From contig NZ_AWGF01000010.1 of NCBI RefSeq assembly GCF_000495855.1, positions 124,001 to 188,000 on the forward strand: a stretch of DNA of 64,000 bases, in the 5' to 3' direction. The stretch is from Asticcacaulis sp. YBE204 (lineage in GTDB: Bacteria > Pseudomonadota > Alphaproteobacteria > Caulobacterales > Caulobacteraceae). A program made the position numbers and the translations under genes. The stretch's first letter is position 1; the number at the start of each line of letters is the position of its first letter. A model generated the notes under the pieces. The model did not search any database, was not told where the DNA came from, and saw nothing but the letters and a program-made list of their open reading frames with translations. Shown piece after piece: positions 1 through 7,546 of this stretch.

Positions 1-32
1 AATTCGGCCAGACGGGCTTCGGTTTTCGACAT
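1..32 (-). CDS. Start of a gene leaving the window, possibly RidA family (partial)
   Basis: Only the first ten codons are visible, read leftward from an ATG whose complement is at 30-32; they give MSKTEARLAE. An AGGGA stretch lies just upstream of the start and can act as ribosome binding site. Alphaproteobacterial RidA/YjgF proteins commonly begin with a very similar peptide, so a RidA-type enamine deaminase is a reasonable guess, but ten residues cannot prove it. It is divergent from divK, so the 250 bases between them should hold promoters for both. Confidence 0.35.
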   Translation of the reverse strand, partial: MSKTEARLAE

Positions 33-285
33 GTCAGGGACTCCTTCAAATCAGATGCCCGCTTATAACGAAAAAGCGCCGTCTTTCAAACGCACCTGTG
101 CATGACCATATGCGTTAAGGCAAAAACCGACCATCTTTACCTTTTGTTACCTTCCCTTTCACCTCGGCTTAAGACAGTTCCGCTAAGGTCAACGGTCATA
201 TAGTCCGACACCGCCGCGAATCGCGGACCGCCGGGCGACCCCGCCGTAGTCCCCATAAGGCACGACCGCATTGGATACCCTGGTA

Positions 286-654
286 ATGACCGCAAAGAAG
301 GTCCTCATCGTCGAGGACAACGAATTGAACATGAAGCTGTTTCATGACCTGCTCGATGCGCAGGGTTATGACACGCTACAGACCGGGGAAGGGCTCTCCG
401 CGCTGGCCCTGGCGCGCAAGCATCGCCCGGACCTGATCCTCATGGATATTCAGTTGCCCGAAATTTCCGGCCTCGAAGTCACCAAGTGGCTGAAAGAGGA
501 CGATGAGCTGTCGCACATCCCGGTCATTGCGGTGACGGCCTTCGCCATGAAGGGCGACGAGGAGCGTATCCGCGAAGGCGGTTGCGAGGCCTATATCTCG
601 AAGCCGATTTCGGTCTCGCACTTTCTCGAAACCGTCAGACGGTATCTCGCGTAG
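286..654 (+). CDS. divK: DivK, single-domain cell-cycle response regulator
   Basis: A stand-alone receiver domain of about 122 residues. The acidic pocket (VEDNELN), the phosphoacceptor Asp54 in [10 protein letters not shown], the switch Thr in [14 protein letters not shown] and the Lys in YISKPIS are all present, and the sequence is close to Caulobacter DivK. In Caulobacter, DivK is phosphorylated by DivJ, dephosphorylated by PleC and controls the CckA-CtrA pathway at the cell poles. Start: family members begin at MTxKKVLI, matching ATG 286. A TTG at 271 in the same frame has a better placed AAGG (257-260) and would add five residues, so the start is not fully settled. pleD follows after 19 bases. 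Confidence 0.96.
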   Translation: MTAKKVLIVEDNELNMKLFHDLLDAQGYDTLQTGEGLSALALARKHRPDLILMDIQLPEISGLEVTKWLKEDDELSHIPVIAVTAFAMKGDEERIREGGCEAYISKPISVSHFLETVRRYLA

Positions 655-673
655 GTTTGGTAAGGGGGATTAG

Positions 674-2038
674 ATGAGCGCCAAGATTCTGGTCGTCGAC
701 GATATCCCGGCCAATGTCCGCCTGTTGCAGGCCAAACTGGAGGCCGACTATTACGAGGTGATCGTCGCCCATTCGGGTCATGAGGCGCTGGAACTTGCCG
801 TCAACGATCCGCCGGACCTGATCCTGCTCGACGTCATGATGCCGGAGCTGGACGGCTACGCCGTCACGCGGCAGCTTAAAGAGCATCCGACGACCCGCCA
901 TATTCCGATTATTCTCGTCACCGCCCTTGATGGTCGCGAAGACCGCCTGTCGGGGCTTGAGGCCGGGGCCGACGACTTCCTGACCAAGCCGGTCGACGAC
1001 GTGATCCTGTTCGCGCGTCTGAAGGCGCTGGTGCGGCTCAAGCAGATGTTCGACGAATTGCGTCAGCGCGAGGCCTCAAGTCGCCGCATGGGCCTGTTCG
1101 ACGCGGCGCAGCTTCAGCGCCAGGTCACCGCTACCGGCAACGTCCTGATCATCGACGACAATCCGAAACAGGCCGAGCGCCTGATGCACGCTCTGGGCGC
1201 CACGCACCGTTGCGCCTACGAGACCGACCCGCAGAAGGCGCTGAAAATCGCCGCCGGACGTGTCGATCTGCTGGTGCTGAATCTGACCGTGCGCGCGTTC
1301 GACGCCCTGCGCTTCGTGGCGCAACTGCGTTCCAGCGAGGCGACGCGGCAGACGCCCGTGCTGGGGATTTTCAACGCCGACGACCGCCCGGTCCTGCTCA
1401 AGGCGCTGGAACTCGGCGTCAACGACGTGCTGCCCAAGCCCGTCGATTCGCTGGAGCTGATCGCGCGCGCGCGGACGCAGATTCGCCGCAAGCGTTATGC
1501 CGATTTCCTGCGCACAAGCCTCGACAAGTCGCTGGAGCTGGCGGTCACCGACCCTCTGACCGGGCTGAACAACCGCCGTTACATGGATATGCAACTGGCG
1601 CAACTCATGCGCCGGCACCTGAAAACGGACGAGGACGTTTCGGTCCTGCTGCTCGATATCGATCATTTCAAGCGCGTCAATGACGGCTTCGGCCACGATG
1701 CCGGCGACGAGGTGCTCAGAGAGTTCGCAGGTCGGTTGGGGATCAATGTCCGCGCCATCGACATGCCGTGCCGTATGGGTGGCGAAGAGTTCGTGGTCAT
1801 CATGCCGGACACCGACTCCGCCGACGCGCAGGTTATCGCCGAACGCGTCAGGTCCAATGTCGCCGCCGCGCCGTTCGCGCTGGCCGACGGGCGCACGCTG
1901 GACGTGACCGTCAGTGTCGGCGTGGCGACCCTGACGGGGCTGGGCGACTCGATCGAGGCCATGCTGAAGCGCGCCGACGAAGCGGTTTACGAGGCCAAGC
2001 GCGCCGGCCGCAACAAGGTCGTGCTGAGAGCGGCCTGA
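674..2038 (+). CDS. pleD: PleD, diguanylate cyclase response regulator
   Basis: 454 residues, the same length as Caulobacter PleD, with the same order: receiver domain 1 (residues 1-130, phosphoacceptor Asp in LILLDVMMPE), a degenerate receiver-like adaptor (about 150-290) and a C-terminal GGDEF domain (about 300-454). The active-site loop reads GGEEF, and RAID five residues before it is the RxxD allosteric inhibition site for cyclic di-GMP. It makes cyclic di-GMP at the stalked pole during the swarmer-to-stalked transition. AGGGGG at 663-668 is the ribosome binding site. It forms an operon with divK, whose product activates the DivJ/PleC inputs to PleD. Confidence 0.97.
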   Translation: MSAKILVVDDIPANVRLLQAKLEADYYEVIVAHSGHEALELAVNDPPDLILLDVMMPELDGYAVTRQLKEHPTTRHIPIILVTALDGREDRLSGLEAGADDFLTKPVDDVILFARLKALVRLKQMFDELRQREASSRRMGLFDAAQLQRQVTATGNVLIIDDNPKQAERLMHALGATHRCAYETDPQKALKIAAGRVDLLVLNLTVRAFDALRFVAQLRSSEATRQTPVLGIFNADDRPVLLKALELGVNDVLPKPVDSLELIARARTQIRRKRYADFLRTSLDKSLELAVTDPLTGLNNRRYMDMQLAQLMRRHLKTDEDVSVLLLDIDHFKRVNDGFGHDAGDEVLREFAGRLGINVRAIDMPCRMGGEEFVVIMPDTDSADAQVIAERVRSNVAAAPFALADGRTLDVTVSVGVATLTGLGDSIEAMLKRADEAVYEAKRAGRNKVVLRAA

Positions 2039-2068
2039 TCGGGGGCGGCATGAGGTGCCGATCAGGCC
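2032..2068. terminator. Inverted repeat at the end of pleD
   Basis: An 11-bp perfect stem (2032-2042 with 2058-2068, GGCCTGATCGG and its complement) with a 15-base loop overlaps the pleD stop codon. It lies between convergent genes. No clear T-run follows, so it may be an mRNA 3' end stabiliser rather than an intrinsic terminator. Confidence 0.45.
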
Positions 2069-2076
2069 ACCCCGGG

Positions 2077-2622
2077 TTATGAGCAGCTAAACACGATTTT
2101 GCTGTCCCCGAGGATAGACTTTTTCACCAGCGTGATCCGGCTGTTCATCAGCGCTTCTGAAGCTTCAATCAGCTTTTGCGACGAAGCCATGATGGCCGGT
2201 GGATTTTTCGCCGCATCGGCTTTTTGGGCATAGCCAATGGCGCTCTTGAGGTCGCCACAGTATTTCTTGTCCTTTTTACCGGAACTGTAGGCGCGGCGCA
2301 GATTGTCGGCCCCCAGACAGAAACGCTGCTGAGCGGTCTGAGCCCAGACCGGCATGTTCTTGCCGCCATAGCGGATATGCTCGCCGCTGATGCCGCTGCA
2401 GGCTGTTTTCAAAGCGCTGAAATAGGCGTTGCCTGCGGCTTCGCTGGCGTCCAGGTCGTCCGATGTGGGGACGTTCTGGGTGGCGGCATTGAAAAGTGAC
2501 AGGTTGCGCTCGGTCCAGACACGGGCGCTTTCGTCGCCGAATTCGGCGGCATGAAGCGGGGCCGCCGCCATGAGGGCGCACAGGGCGGTTGCATAGACGG
2601 TCAGATGATGTGGCTTTGGCAT
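2077..2622 (-). CDS. Secreted protein of unknown function
   Basis: 181 residues with a typical Sec signal peptide (hydrophobic core ATALCALMAAAP, likely cleavage after PLHA). The mature part is mostly helical in appearance and has four cysteines (in ACSG, FCLG, YCGD and the C-terminal FSCS), so disulfides in the periplasm are plausible. I do not recognise a family. It is convergent with pleD and is followed on the same strand side by rpmG further upstream; no operon partner is evident. Confidence 0.75.
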   Translation of the reverse strand: MPKPHHLTVYATALCALMAAAPLHAAEFGDESARVWTERNLSLFNAATQNVPTSDDLDASEAAGNAYFSALKTACSGISGEHIRYGGKNMPVWAQTAQQRFCLGADNLRRAYSSGKKDKKYCGDLKSAIGYAQKADAAKNPPAIMASSQKLIEASEALMNSRITLVKKSILGDSKIVFSCS

Positions 2623-2715
2623 GGTATCCCCGCAGAATTAAGAACGATGATATCCATTAATGGGAGAGCCGGAAGGCGTCAGCTTACAAATATTGTAAGG
2701 GGGGCAGGCAGGCAT

Positions 2716-2752
2716 AGAAAAACCGCGCCCAGCGAACCGGGCGCGGTTTTCT
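2716..2752 (-). terminator. Rho-independent terminator of rpmG
   Basis: A GC-rich 12-bp stem (2719-2730 with 2739-2750, AAAACCGCGCCC and complement) with an 8-base loop. Read on the minus strand the hairpin is followed by TTTTTCT. It lies 27 bases past the rpmG stop codon. Confidence 0.88.
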
Positions 2753-2778
2753 AGACTCTCATAAAGCGAGACGTGATC

Positions 2779-2946
2779 TTACTTGATCTTGCCTTCGCGG
2801 AATTCGACGTGCTTGCGCACGACCGGATCGTACTTCTTCAGTACCATCTTTTCGGTCTTGGTACGGGCGTTCTTCTTGGTGACGTAGAAGAAGCCGGTGT
2901 CCGCCGTCGAGTTCAGGCGGATCTTGATGGAGGCTGGCTTTGCCAT
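2779..2946 (-). CDS. rpmG: 50S ribosomal protein L33
   Basis: A 55-residue frame starting at ATG (complement at 2944-2946): [20 protein letters not shown] and ending in FREGKIK. This is the full length of bacterial L33. It is the zinc-free (C-minus) version, with no CxxC pairs, as usual in alphaproteobacteria. L33 sits near the E site of the large ribosomal subunit. A terminator follows directly. The divK-pleD-rpmG neighbourhood is the same as in Caulobacter. Confidence 0.95.
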   Translation of the reverse strand: MAKPASIKIRLNSTADTGFFYVTKKNARTKTEKMVLKKYDPVVRKHVEFREGKIK

Positions 2947-3185
2947 GGTTTAAAACCCTCAAACGGTTGGTCAGCGGACGATTGAGGAAACCCAGCGCCG
3001 CAAAAATATTCAGAGCGGCGGAAAATACGCATCTGCGCCCGGAAGTCAATGGCCGAATCCGAATTTCATCCCAAATAGACGCGAAACCTTGCGGTTAGAC
3101 GACCTGCCCGGGGCGAGGCTCGGTGTTGGCGGTGTCATAACCGCTTTGGATCGTCATGGCGAGCGCATTTGCGCGAATCGTCAGC

Positions 3186-3668
3186 CTATCCATAGGCCTT
3201 TTTCCACTCCGCTTTCAGGCGCGCATAGTCGGGATGGTCTTCCGCCTCGCGCCAGGCAATGTAAAATATTTTCGCGCTTTCGGCCTTTTGCGGGTCGCCG
3301 GTGCCGCGATCCAATTGAGCATAATTGCGGTCTTTGTCGTACTTGCGTCCGCCTTTGTAGTTGGCGTAACGCCGCGCGCGCGTGAAGCCCATTTGCAGGA
3401 ACTTGCGCGCCATGTCGGCACCGACGAAGTCCTCGGCCTTCAAATAGGCGAGGAACATGGCCGTCAAACGCTCAGAGCTTTCGCGGGCTATTTCCGGCGT
3501 TTTGAAGCGCCAGTGCGGGGTCATCTGGCTCTTATAGGGTTCGACGATCAACACACCCTGTTCGCCACGCCCGACGCGATAGGCTTCGGGGTGTTCGCAG
3601 TAATCGACATCGGGTCGCCACGGATAGGCGGCCTTGTCGAAGTTGAGATAGGACGGGTGTTGGCTCAT
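3186..3668 (-). CDS. DUF4385 domain protein
   Basis: 160 residues from ATG at 3668. It carries the conserved core of the DUF4385 family: YRVGRGEQGVLIVEPYKS near residue 30, PHWRFKTPEIA, then DFVGADMARKFLQMGFTRAR and a NYKGGRKY segment. The family is found in many bacteria; its function is not known. No signal peptide or membrane segment. The open frame runs 74 codons further upstream, but that part is the translation of intergenic repeat DNA and is rejected. Confidence 0.88.
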   Translation of the reverse strand: MSQHPSYLNFDKAAYPWRPDVDYCEHPEAYRVGRGEQGVLIVEPYKSQMTPHWRFKTPEIARESSERLTAMFLAYLKAEDFVGADMARKFLQMGFTRARRYANYKGGRKYDKDRNYAQLDRGTGDPQKAESAKIFYIAWREAEDHPDYARLKAEWKKAYG

Positions 3669-3749
3669 GCGAACGATTGTCGCCGCACGGGGATAAGGAT
3701 GCGATGGTAAGCGCGGGCTGAGTTCGCAAAGGCTGAACGTCGTTTTCTT

Positions 3750-3943
3750 ATACCTCCCCAACTTGTTGGGGAGGGGGACCGCACGAGATGACCAAAGGTC
3801 AGCGAGATGCGGTGGTGGGGGCTTGCGCTGTCGTAGTAGCGCATAGAGGGGCCAGCAGATTCGGGCGCAGATTCTACGCGAGCCCCCCACCGTCTCGCTG
3901 CCTACGGCATCGATCCACCTCCCCCAGTAAACTGGGGGAGTAG
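3750..3943. repeat. Long intergenic palindromic repeat, copy A
   Basis: A 194-base mosaic of GC-rich hairpins: an outer CCTCCCCAACTTGTTGGGG hairpin at one end, a GTGGGGGC segment pairing with GCCCCCCAC in the middle, and a CCCCCAGTAAACTGGGGG hairpin at the other. It matches copy B (14135-14344) in inverted orientation along its whole length, with shared blocks such as GGGACCGCACGAG. It ends seven bases before the rnr stop codon and so may also end rnr transcripts. Confidence 0.8.
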
Positions 3944-3950
3944 AAAAGGG

Positions 3951-6341
3951 TTACCGCCGCTTGCCCTTCTTAGCCTTCGACTTCTCGGTGACGCCTTTCT
4001 GGCGTGGTTTTTCGCCCGGTTTGCGCGAACCTCCGCCCGGTCCGTTGCGGGGTGCAGGCTTGCCGCCCCGGCTCGATTCGACGCGCGAGCGCACCCCCAG
4101 CCTGACGCGCGGGGCATTGGGATCGGGCGGCGAGGCCTCGGAGATCGCCTTGAAGACCAGCCCGCCGGTCATCGGCATGGCCTCCAGCAGCTCGACCTCG
4201 ATCAGCCGGCCCAGCGGCCAGCGCTTGCCGGTCCGTTCGCCGACCAGCGCGTGGGCCGTGTCGTCGTGGATATAGTAGTCGTCGCGCAAGGAGGACGCCG
4301 GAATGATGCCGTCGGCGCCGGTCTCGGTCAGCTTGACGAACATGCCGAAGCGCGTGACGCCGACGATACGACCCTCGAAGGTTGCGCCGACCTTGTCCTC
4401 GAGGAACGACGCCACGTAGCGTTCGATGGCTTCGCGTTCGGCCTGCATCGAGCGGCGCTCGGTCGCCGTGATGTGCTCGGCGGTGTCGGCCATGGTCTTG
4501 ACCTCGTAGTCGGTCAGGCCGTCGTCGCCCAGCTTCAGCGCCCGGATCAGCGCCCGGTGGACGATCAGATCGGCATAACGGCGGATCGGCGAGGTAAAGT
4601 GCGCATAGCGGTCGAGATTGAGCCCGAAGTGACCGAAATTTTCGGCGCTGTAATGGGCCTGCATCTGGGTGCGCAGGACGACCTCGTTGATGATATCGAA
4701 GTGCGGCCCGTCCTTCTGCTTGTTGAGAAGCTGGTTGAAGCGTTCGGTGCGCGGCGGCTCGCCCTTGTTCCACGGCAGCCCGATGGTCGACAGGAAGTCG
4801 GCCAGATTGCCGACTTTTTCGAGACTGGGCTGTTCGTGGACGCGGTAGATCAGCGGCGTCTTTTGTTTTTCCAAAGTCTCGGCGGCGGAGACGTTGGCCT
4901 GAATCATCATTTCTTCGATCAGCTTGTGCGCTTCTAACGAGACGCGCGGCGTGATGGCGACGACATTGCCGTCGGCGTCCAGTTGCACCTTGCGCTCGAC
5001 CGAGGTGATTTGCAGCGGCTGACGATCGTTGCGCCCGCGCAGCAGGCAGGCGTGCGCCGCCCACAGGGGCTTGAGCAGGGTCTCAAGGATGGGGCCGGTC
5101 GTATCGTCCGGCGTACCGTCGATGGCGGCTTGGGCCTGTTCGTAAGACAGTTTCGCCGCCGAACGCATCAGGCCGCGCACGAAGCTGTGGCTGATTTTCT
5201 TGCCATCGGCATTGAACACCATGCGCACGGCCAGAGTCGCGCGGTTCTCGCCTTCCTGAAGCGAGCAAAGCCCCGACGACAGGACGTGCGGCAGCATCGG
5301 TTCGACGCGGTCGGGGAAATAGGTCGAATTGCCCTTGTCGCGCGCGTCGCGGTCAAGCGACGAGTTCGACTTCACATAGTGGGCGACGTCGGCAATGGCG
5401 ACCCAGACGACGTGGCCGCCGGGATTGGCCTCGTCTTCGTCGGCATGGGCATAGACGGCGTCGTCGTGGTCCTTCGCGTCGGACGGGTCGATGGTGATCA
5501 GCGGCAGGTCGCGCAGATCCTTGCGCCCTTTGAGGTCCGGGGCGACGGCGTTCTTCGCCTCGTCCTCGGTCGAAGAGGCGAACCCGACTTTTAGGCCGTG
5601 CGCGTGGATGGCCATGATCGAGGCGATGCGCGGCGAGTCTTCCTTGCCGATGACCTCGACCAGTTTGGCTGGCTTGGGGCCGAAGCGGTGCGCCCCCCCT
5701 TGCGGGGCGGCGATGACCACGTCGCCGTCTTCGAGCGCGTCGATGGCCCCGGCGACCAGCGTGTAGCTGTCCTTGGCCTTGCGATCGACGCTTTCAAGGC
5801 GAATTTCACGCCCGGCCTTGCCTTTTTTCGAGATTCGCACGACGCCGACCAGCTTCGACGCGCCCTGATCGAGCACCTTGACCAGATGGGCGATCCATTC
5901 GTCATTGACGTGCTCGAAACGCACATAGAGGCGGTCGCCGACGGTCGGCGGCGTCTGGGCGACGGTGCGTTTCAGCGGCGCGAGGCGGGCCAGAGGCGGC
6001 TTGTGTTTCAGCTTCGGGTCATCGGCTTTCCCCCACTTGACCCACAGGTCGCCGTCGACATCGCGTTCCACGACCTCAGCGACTCCGGTTTCGGGCAAGG
6101 TGCCGACCGCGCCGAACGTCTTGCGTCCGCTCTTGTTCAGCTTGCCCGATTCGCTCAGCAGTTTGAGTTTCTGGCGCAGGGCGCGGCGCTCGTCGCCCTT
6201 GAGACCGAACTGCCGCGCCAGATCGTTGACGTCCAGCTCGCGGGCGGTGCGCAGCACCTCCAGCAGGGTGTCGTCGTCGGGGAGGCCCTGAAAGGAACCA
6301 TTGGCGCGGGGGGTACGGGGCAGCTTCGGCGTTCGTGTCAT
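3951..6341 (-). CDS. rnr: Ribonuclease R
   Basis: 796 residues, normal for RNase R. Order: N-terminal winged-helix region (about 20-75), cold-shock/OB domains (about 80-240), RNB catalytic domain (about 270-600) with the metal-binding motif ITIDPSDAKDHDDAVY, an S1 domain (about 640-725), then a Lys/Arg/Gly-rich basic tail. It degrades structured RNA 3' to 5' processively, including rRNA fragments and, with tmRNA, non-stop mRNA. Start ATG at 6341. The gene is followed by repeat A and preceded by an unrelated hypothetical gene on the same strand. Confidence 0.96.
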   Translation of the reverse strand: MTRTPKLPRTPRANGSFQGLPDDDTLLEVLRTARELDVNDLARQFGLKGDERRALRQKLKLLSESGKLNKSGRKTFGAVGTLPETGVAEVVERDVDGDLWVKWGKADDPKLKHKPPLARLAPLKRTVAQTPPTVGDRLYVRFEHVNDEWIAHLVKVLDQGASKLVGVVRISKKGKAGREIRLESVDRKAKDSYTLVAGAIDALEDGDVVIAAPQGGAHRFGPKPAKLVEVIGKEDSPRIASIMAIHAHGLKVGFASSTEDEAKNAVAPDLKGRKDLRDLPLITIDPSDAKDHDDAVYAHADEDEANPGGHVVWVAIADVAHYVKSNSSLDRDARDKGNSTYFPDRVEPMLPHVLSSGLCSLQEGENRATLAVRMVFNADGKKISHSFVRGLMRSAAKLSYEQAQAAIDGTPDDTTGPILETLLKPLWAAHACLLRGRNDRQPLQITSVERKVQLDADGNVVAITPRVSLEAHKLIEEMMIQANVSAAETLEKQKTPLIYRVHEQPSLEKVGNLADFLSTIGLPWNKGEPPRTERFNQLLNKQKDGPHFDIINEVVLRTQMQAHYSAENFGHFGLNLDRYAHFTSPIRRYADLIVHRALIRALKLGDDGLTDYEVKTMADTAEHITATERRSMQAEREAIERYVASFLEDKVGATFEGRIVGVTRFGMFVKLTETGADGIIPASSLRDDYYIHDDTAHALVGERTGKRWPLGRLIEVELLEAMPMTGGLVFKAISEASPPDPNAPRVRLGVRSRVESSRGGKPAPRNGPGGGSRKPGEKPRQKGVTEKSKAKKGKRR

Positions 6342-6401
6342 GAATCAGAGTGTAAAGCGTTTGCCGTCACGGGGCCACGATTAGTTGCGGACCTCGATCA
6401 T

Positions 6402-6542
6402 CCCTCTCCCCGTTTTACGGGGAGAGGGATGGGCGCGGGCCTGCGAGGCTGAGGGGCATCTTTCCTTGTGCGGCCTGCCCCTCATCCGGCCTATCGGCCA
6501 CCTTCTCCCCGTTTTGCCTGCCGGCGAGGCCGGGGAGAAGGG
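6402..6542. repeat. Intergenic palindromic repeat C, overlapping a gene end
   Basis: Three nested hairpins: CCCTCTCCCCG...CGGGGAGAGGG at the left, AGGGGC...GCCCCTCATCCGG in the middle, and CCTTCTCCCCG...CGGGGAGAAGG at the right. The style matches the other repeats in this window but the sequence is a separate subfamily. It lies between rnr and the next gene upstream and supplies that gene's last codons and its stop codon. Confidence 0.75.
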
Positions 6543-6975
6543 AATCACAACCTGTTGCCTCAGCCTGTCTTGCCGCCAGATAATCCTCCAGCGGTCGCCC
6601 GGTACGCTGTTCGATCAGTATACGCGCCAGCTTGGGTTCATTGCGCAACATCTCGTCGTCGCGCATCGCTTCGCGGCGCTTGCACAGCGTGGTGTGTTCG
6701 GCTCGACGTACCGTGTCGGCCTCGGCGCGTTGCAGGGCCTCGGTATGTTGATAAACCTCAAGCCTGGCTTTCGCCGCCGCGGCCTCCGACGCGTCGGCGC
6801 GGGCATAGAGCCGTTCGATACGATCCCCGATGCGTACGGCGCGTTCGATGTCCGGCAAGATTTCCGGATCGGGCAGCTTTTCCGCACAGGCCAGCATCCG
6901 ATCGGCGAAGGCGCGTAACCGCGCCCGGCGTTCTTCGGGGGTGAACTGTTCTTTTGTGCGATCGACCTGTGACAT
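6415..6975 (-). CDS. Hypothetical helical protein with a repeat-encoded C-terminus
   Basis: 186 residues from ATG at 6975 (MSQVDRTKEQFTPEERRARL). The first 140 or so residues are charged and helical in character and contain RIERLYARADASEAAAAKAR, likely a coiled coil; I do not recognise a family. The last 40 or so residues (from SLLPGLAGRQNGEK onward) are translated from repeat C, and the stop codon TAA lies in the loop of its first hairpin. The original end was probably near residue 145. The larger upstream frame to 7041 runs into the next repeat and is rejected. Confidence 0.65.
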   Translation of the reverse strand: MSQVDRTKEQFTPEERRARLRAFADRMLACAEKLPDPEILPDIERAVRIGDRIERLYARADASEAAAAKARLEVYQHTEALQRAEADTVRRAEHTTLCKRREAMRDDEMLRNEPKLARILIEQRTGRPLEDYLAARQAEATGCDSLLPGLAGRQNGEKVADRPDEGQAAQGKMPLSLAGPRPSLSP

Positions 6976-7020
6976 GCGCCTATGATGCGCGCAGTTTTCG
7001 GGGCCGGGGATAAGTTCGAT

Positions 7021-7541
7021 TCTCCTCCCTGTGCGCGGCATGGGGAGGTGGCGCGCCGAAGGCGTGACGGAGGGGGATAACTCAGGTCTTTGTCACGCGC
7101 CCAAACGCTAATCGGTACACGCCTTCCGCTATTTCGTCGGCGTCCCGCATGATTTCGAACGCCGGTATGCGGTAGGTGTGAATGCCGTGTGCGAGTAACC
7201 ACGCATCGCGGCTTAAATCGCGTTCTCGTCGGTCGTCGGTTGTGTGTTCGACACCATCGACTTCGATAGCCAGCTTAGCCTCAGCACAATAGAAATCGAG
7301 AACATAAGGCCCGATTGGATGTTGACGTCGGAAAGACAGATTGCCGCGAGCCCTCGACCGTAAGCGCAGCCACAGACGGACTTCCGGCGGCGACATTTCC
7401 TGACGTAGTTTCCTGGCGAACTGGTGTTTGCGGGGCGGTTTCATAACCGCAAGCGTAGCGTGTGATTTCGCTCGGCGCCATCCCCCTCCGTCAGCCCTGT
7501 CGGGCTGCCACCTCCCCATGCCTATGGCACAGGTAGGAGGG
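7021..7541. mobile_element. Palindromic element carrying a DUF559 gene
   Basis: Two inverted arms flank a DUF559 reading frame. The left arm (7021-7080) reads TCTCCTCCCT, GGGGAGGTGGC, GACGGAGGGGGATAA; the right arm (7480-7541) is its inverse, ATCCCCCTCCGTCA, TGCCACCTCCCCAT, AGGAGGGA. The same arms occur at 57512-57692 with only about 40 unrelated bases between them and no gene. The DUF559 stop codon begins two bases inside the left arm. The element stops five bases from the topA stop codon. Calling it mobile is an inference from the two states of the same element. Confidence 0.6.
7082..7444 (-). CDS. DUF559 (Vsr-like) endonuclease-domain protein
   Basis: 120 residues from ATG at 7444. It has the DUF559 pattern: FARKLRQEMSPPEVRLWLRL near the N-terminus, FRRQHPIGPYVLDFYCAEAKLAIEVDGVEH in the middle, and a C-terminal YRIPAFEI segment. 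DUF559 belongs to the restriction-endonuclease-like superfamily related to Vsr; the Asp/Glu/Asp residues of YVLDFYC and AIEVDG are the expected metal ligands. Function is not established. The longer frame to 7519 has a first 25 residues (MGRWQPDRADGGGWRR) that are only the translation of the right repeat arm. The gene is wholly contained between inverted arms. Confidence 0.85.
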   Translation of the reverse strand: MKPPRKHQFARKLRQEMSPPEVRLWLRLRSRARGNLSFRRQHPIGPYVLDFYCAEAKLAIEVDGVEHTTDDRRERDLSRDAWLLAHGIHTYRIPAFEIMRDADEIAEGVYRLAFGRVTKT

Positions 7542-7546
7542 ACGGT

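Noticed and set aside
60-270. CtrA binding box upstream of divK
   Set aside because: TTAC and TTAA elements occur but without the TTAA-N7-TTAA spacing.
7445-7519. N-terminal extension of the DUF559 protein
   Set aside because: These 25 codons translate the palindromic arm (a Gly/Trp/Arg-rich peptide) and the family alignment begins at the inner ATG at 7444.
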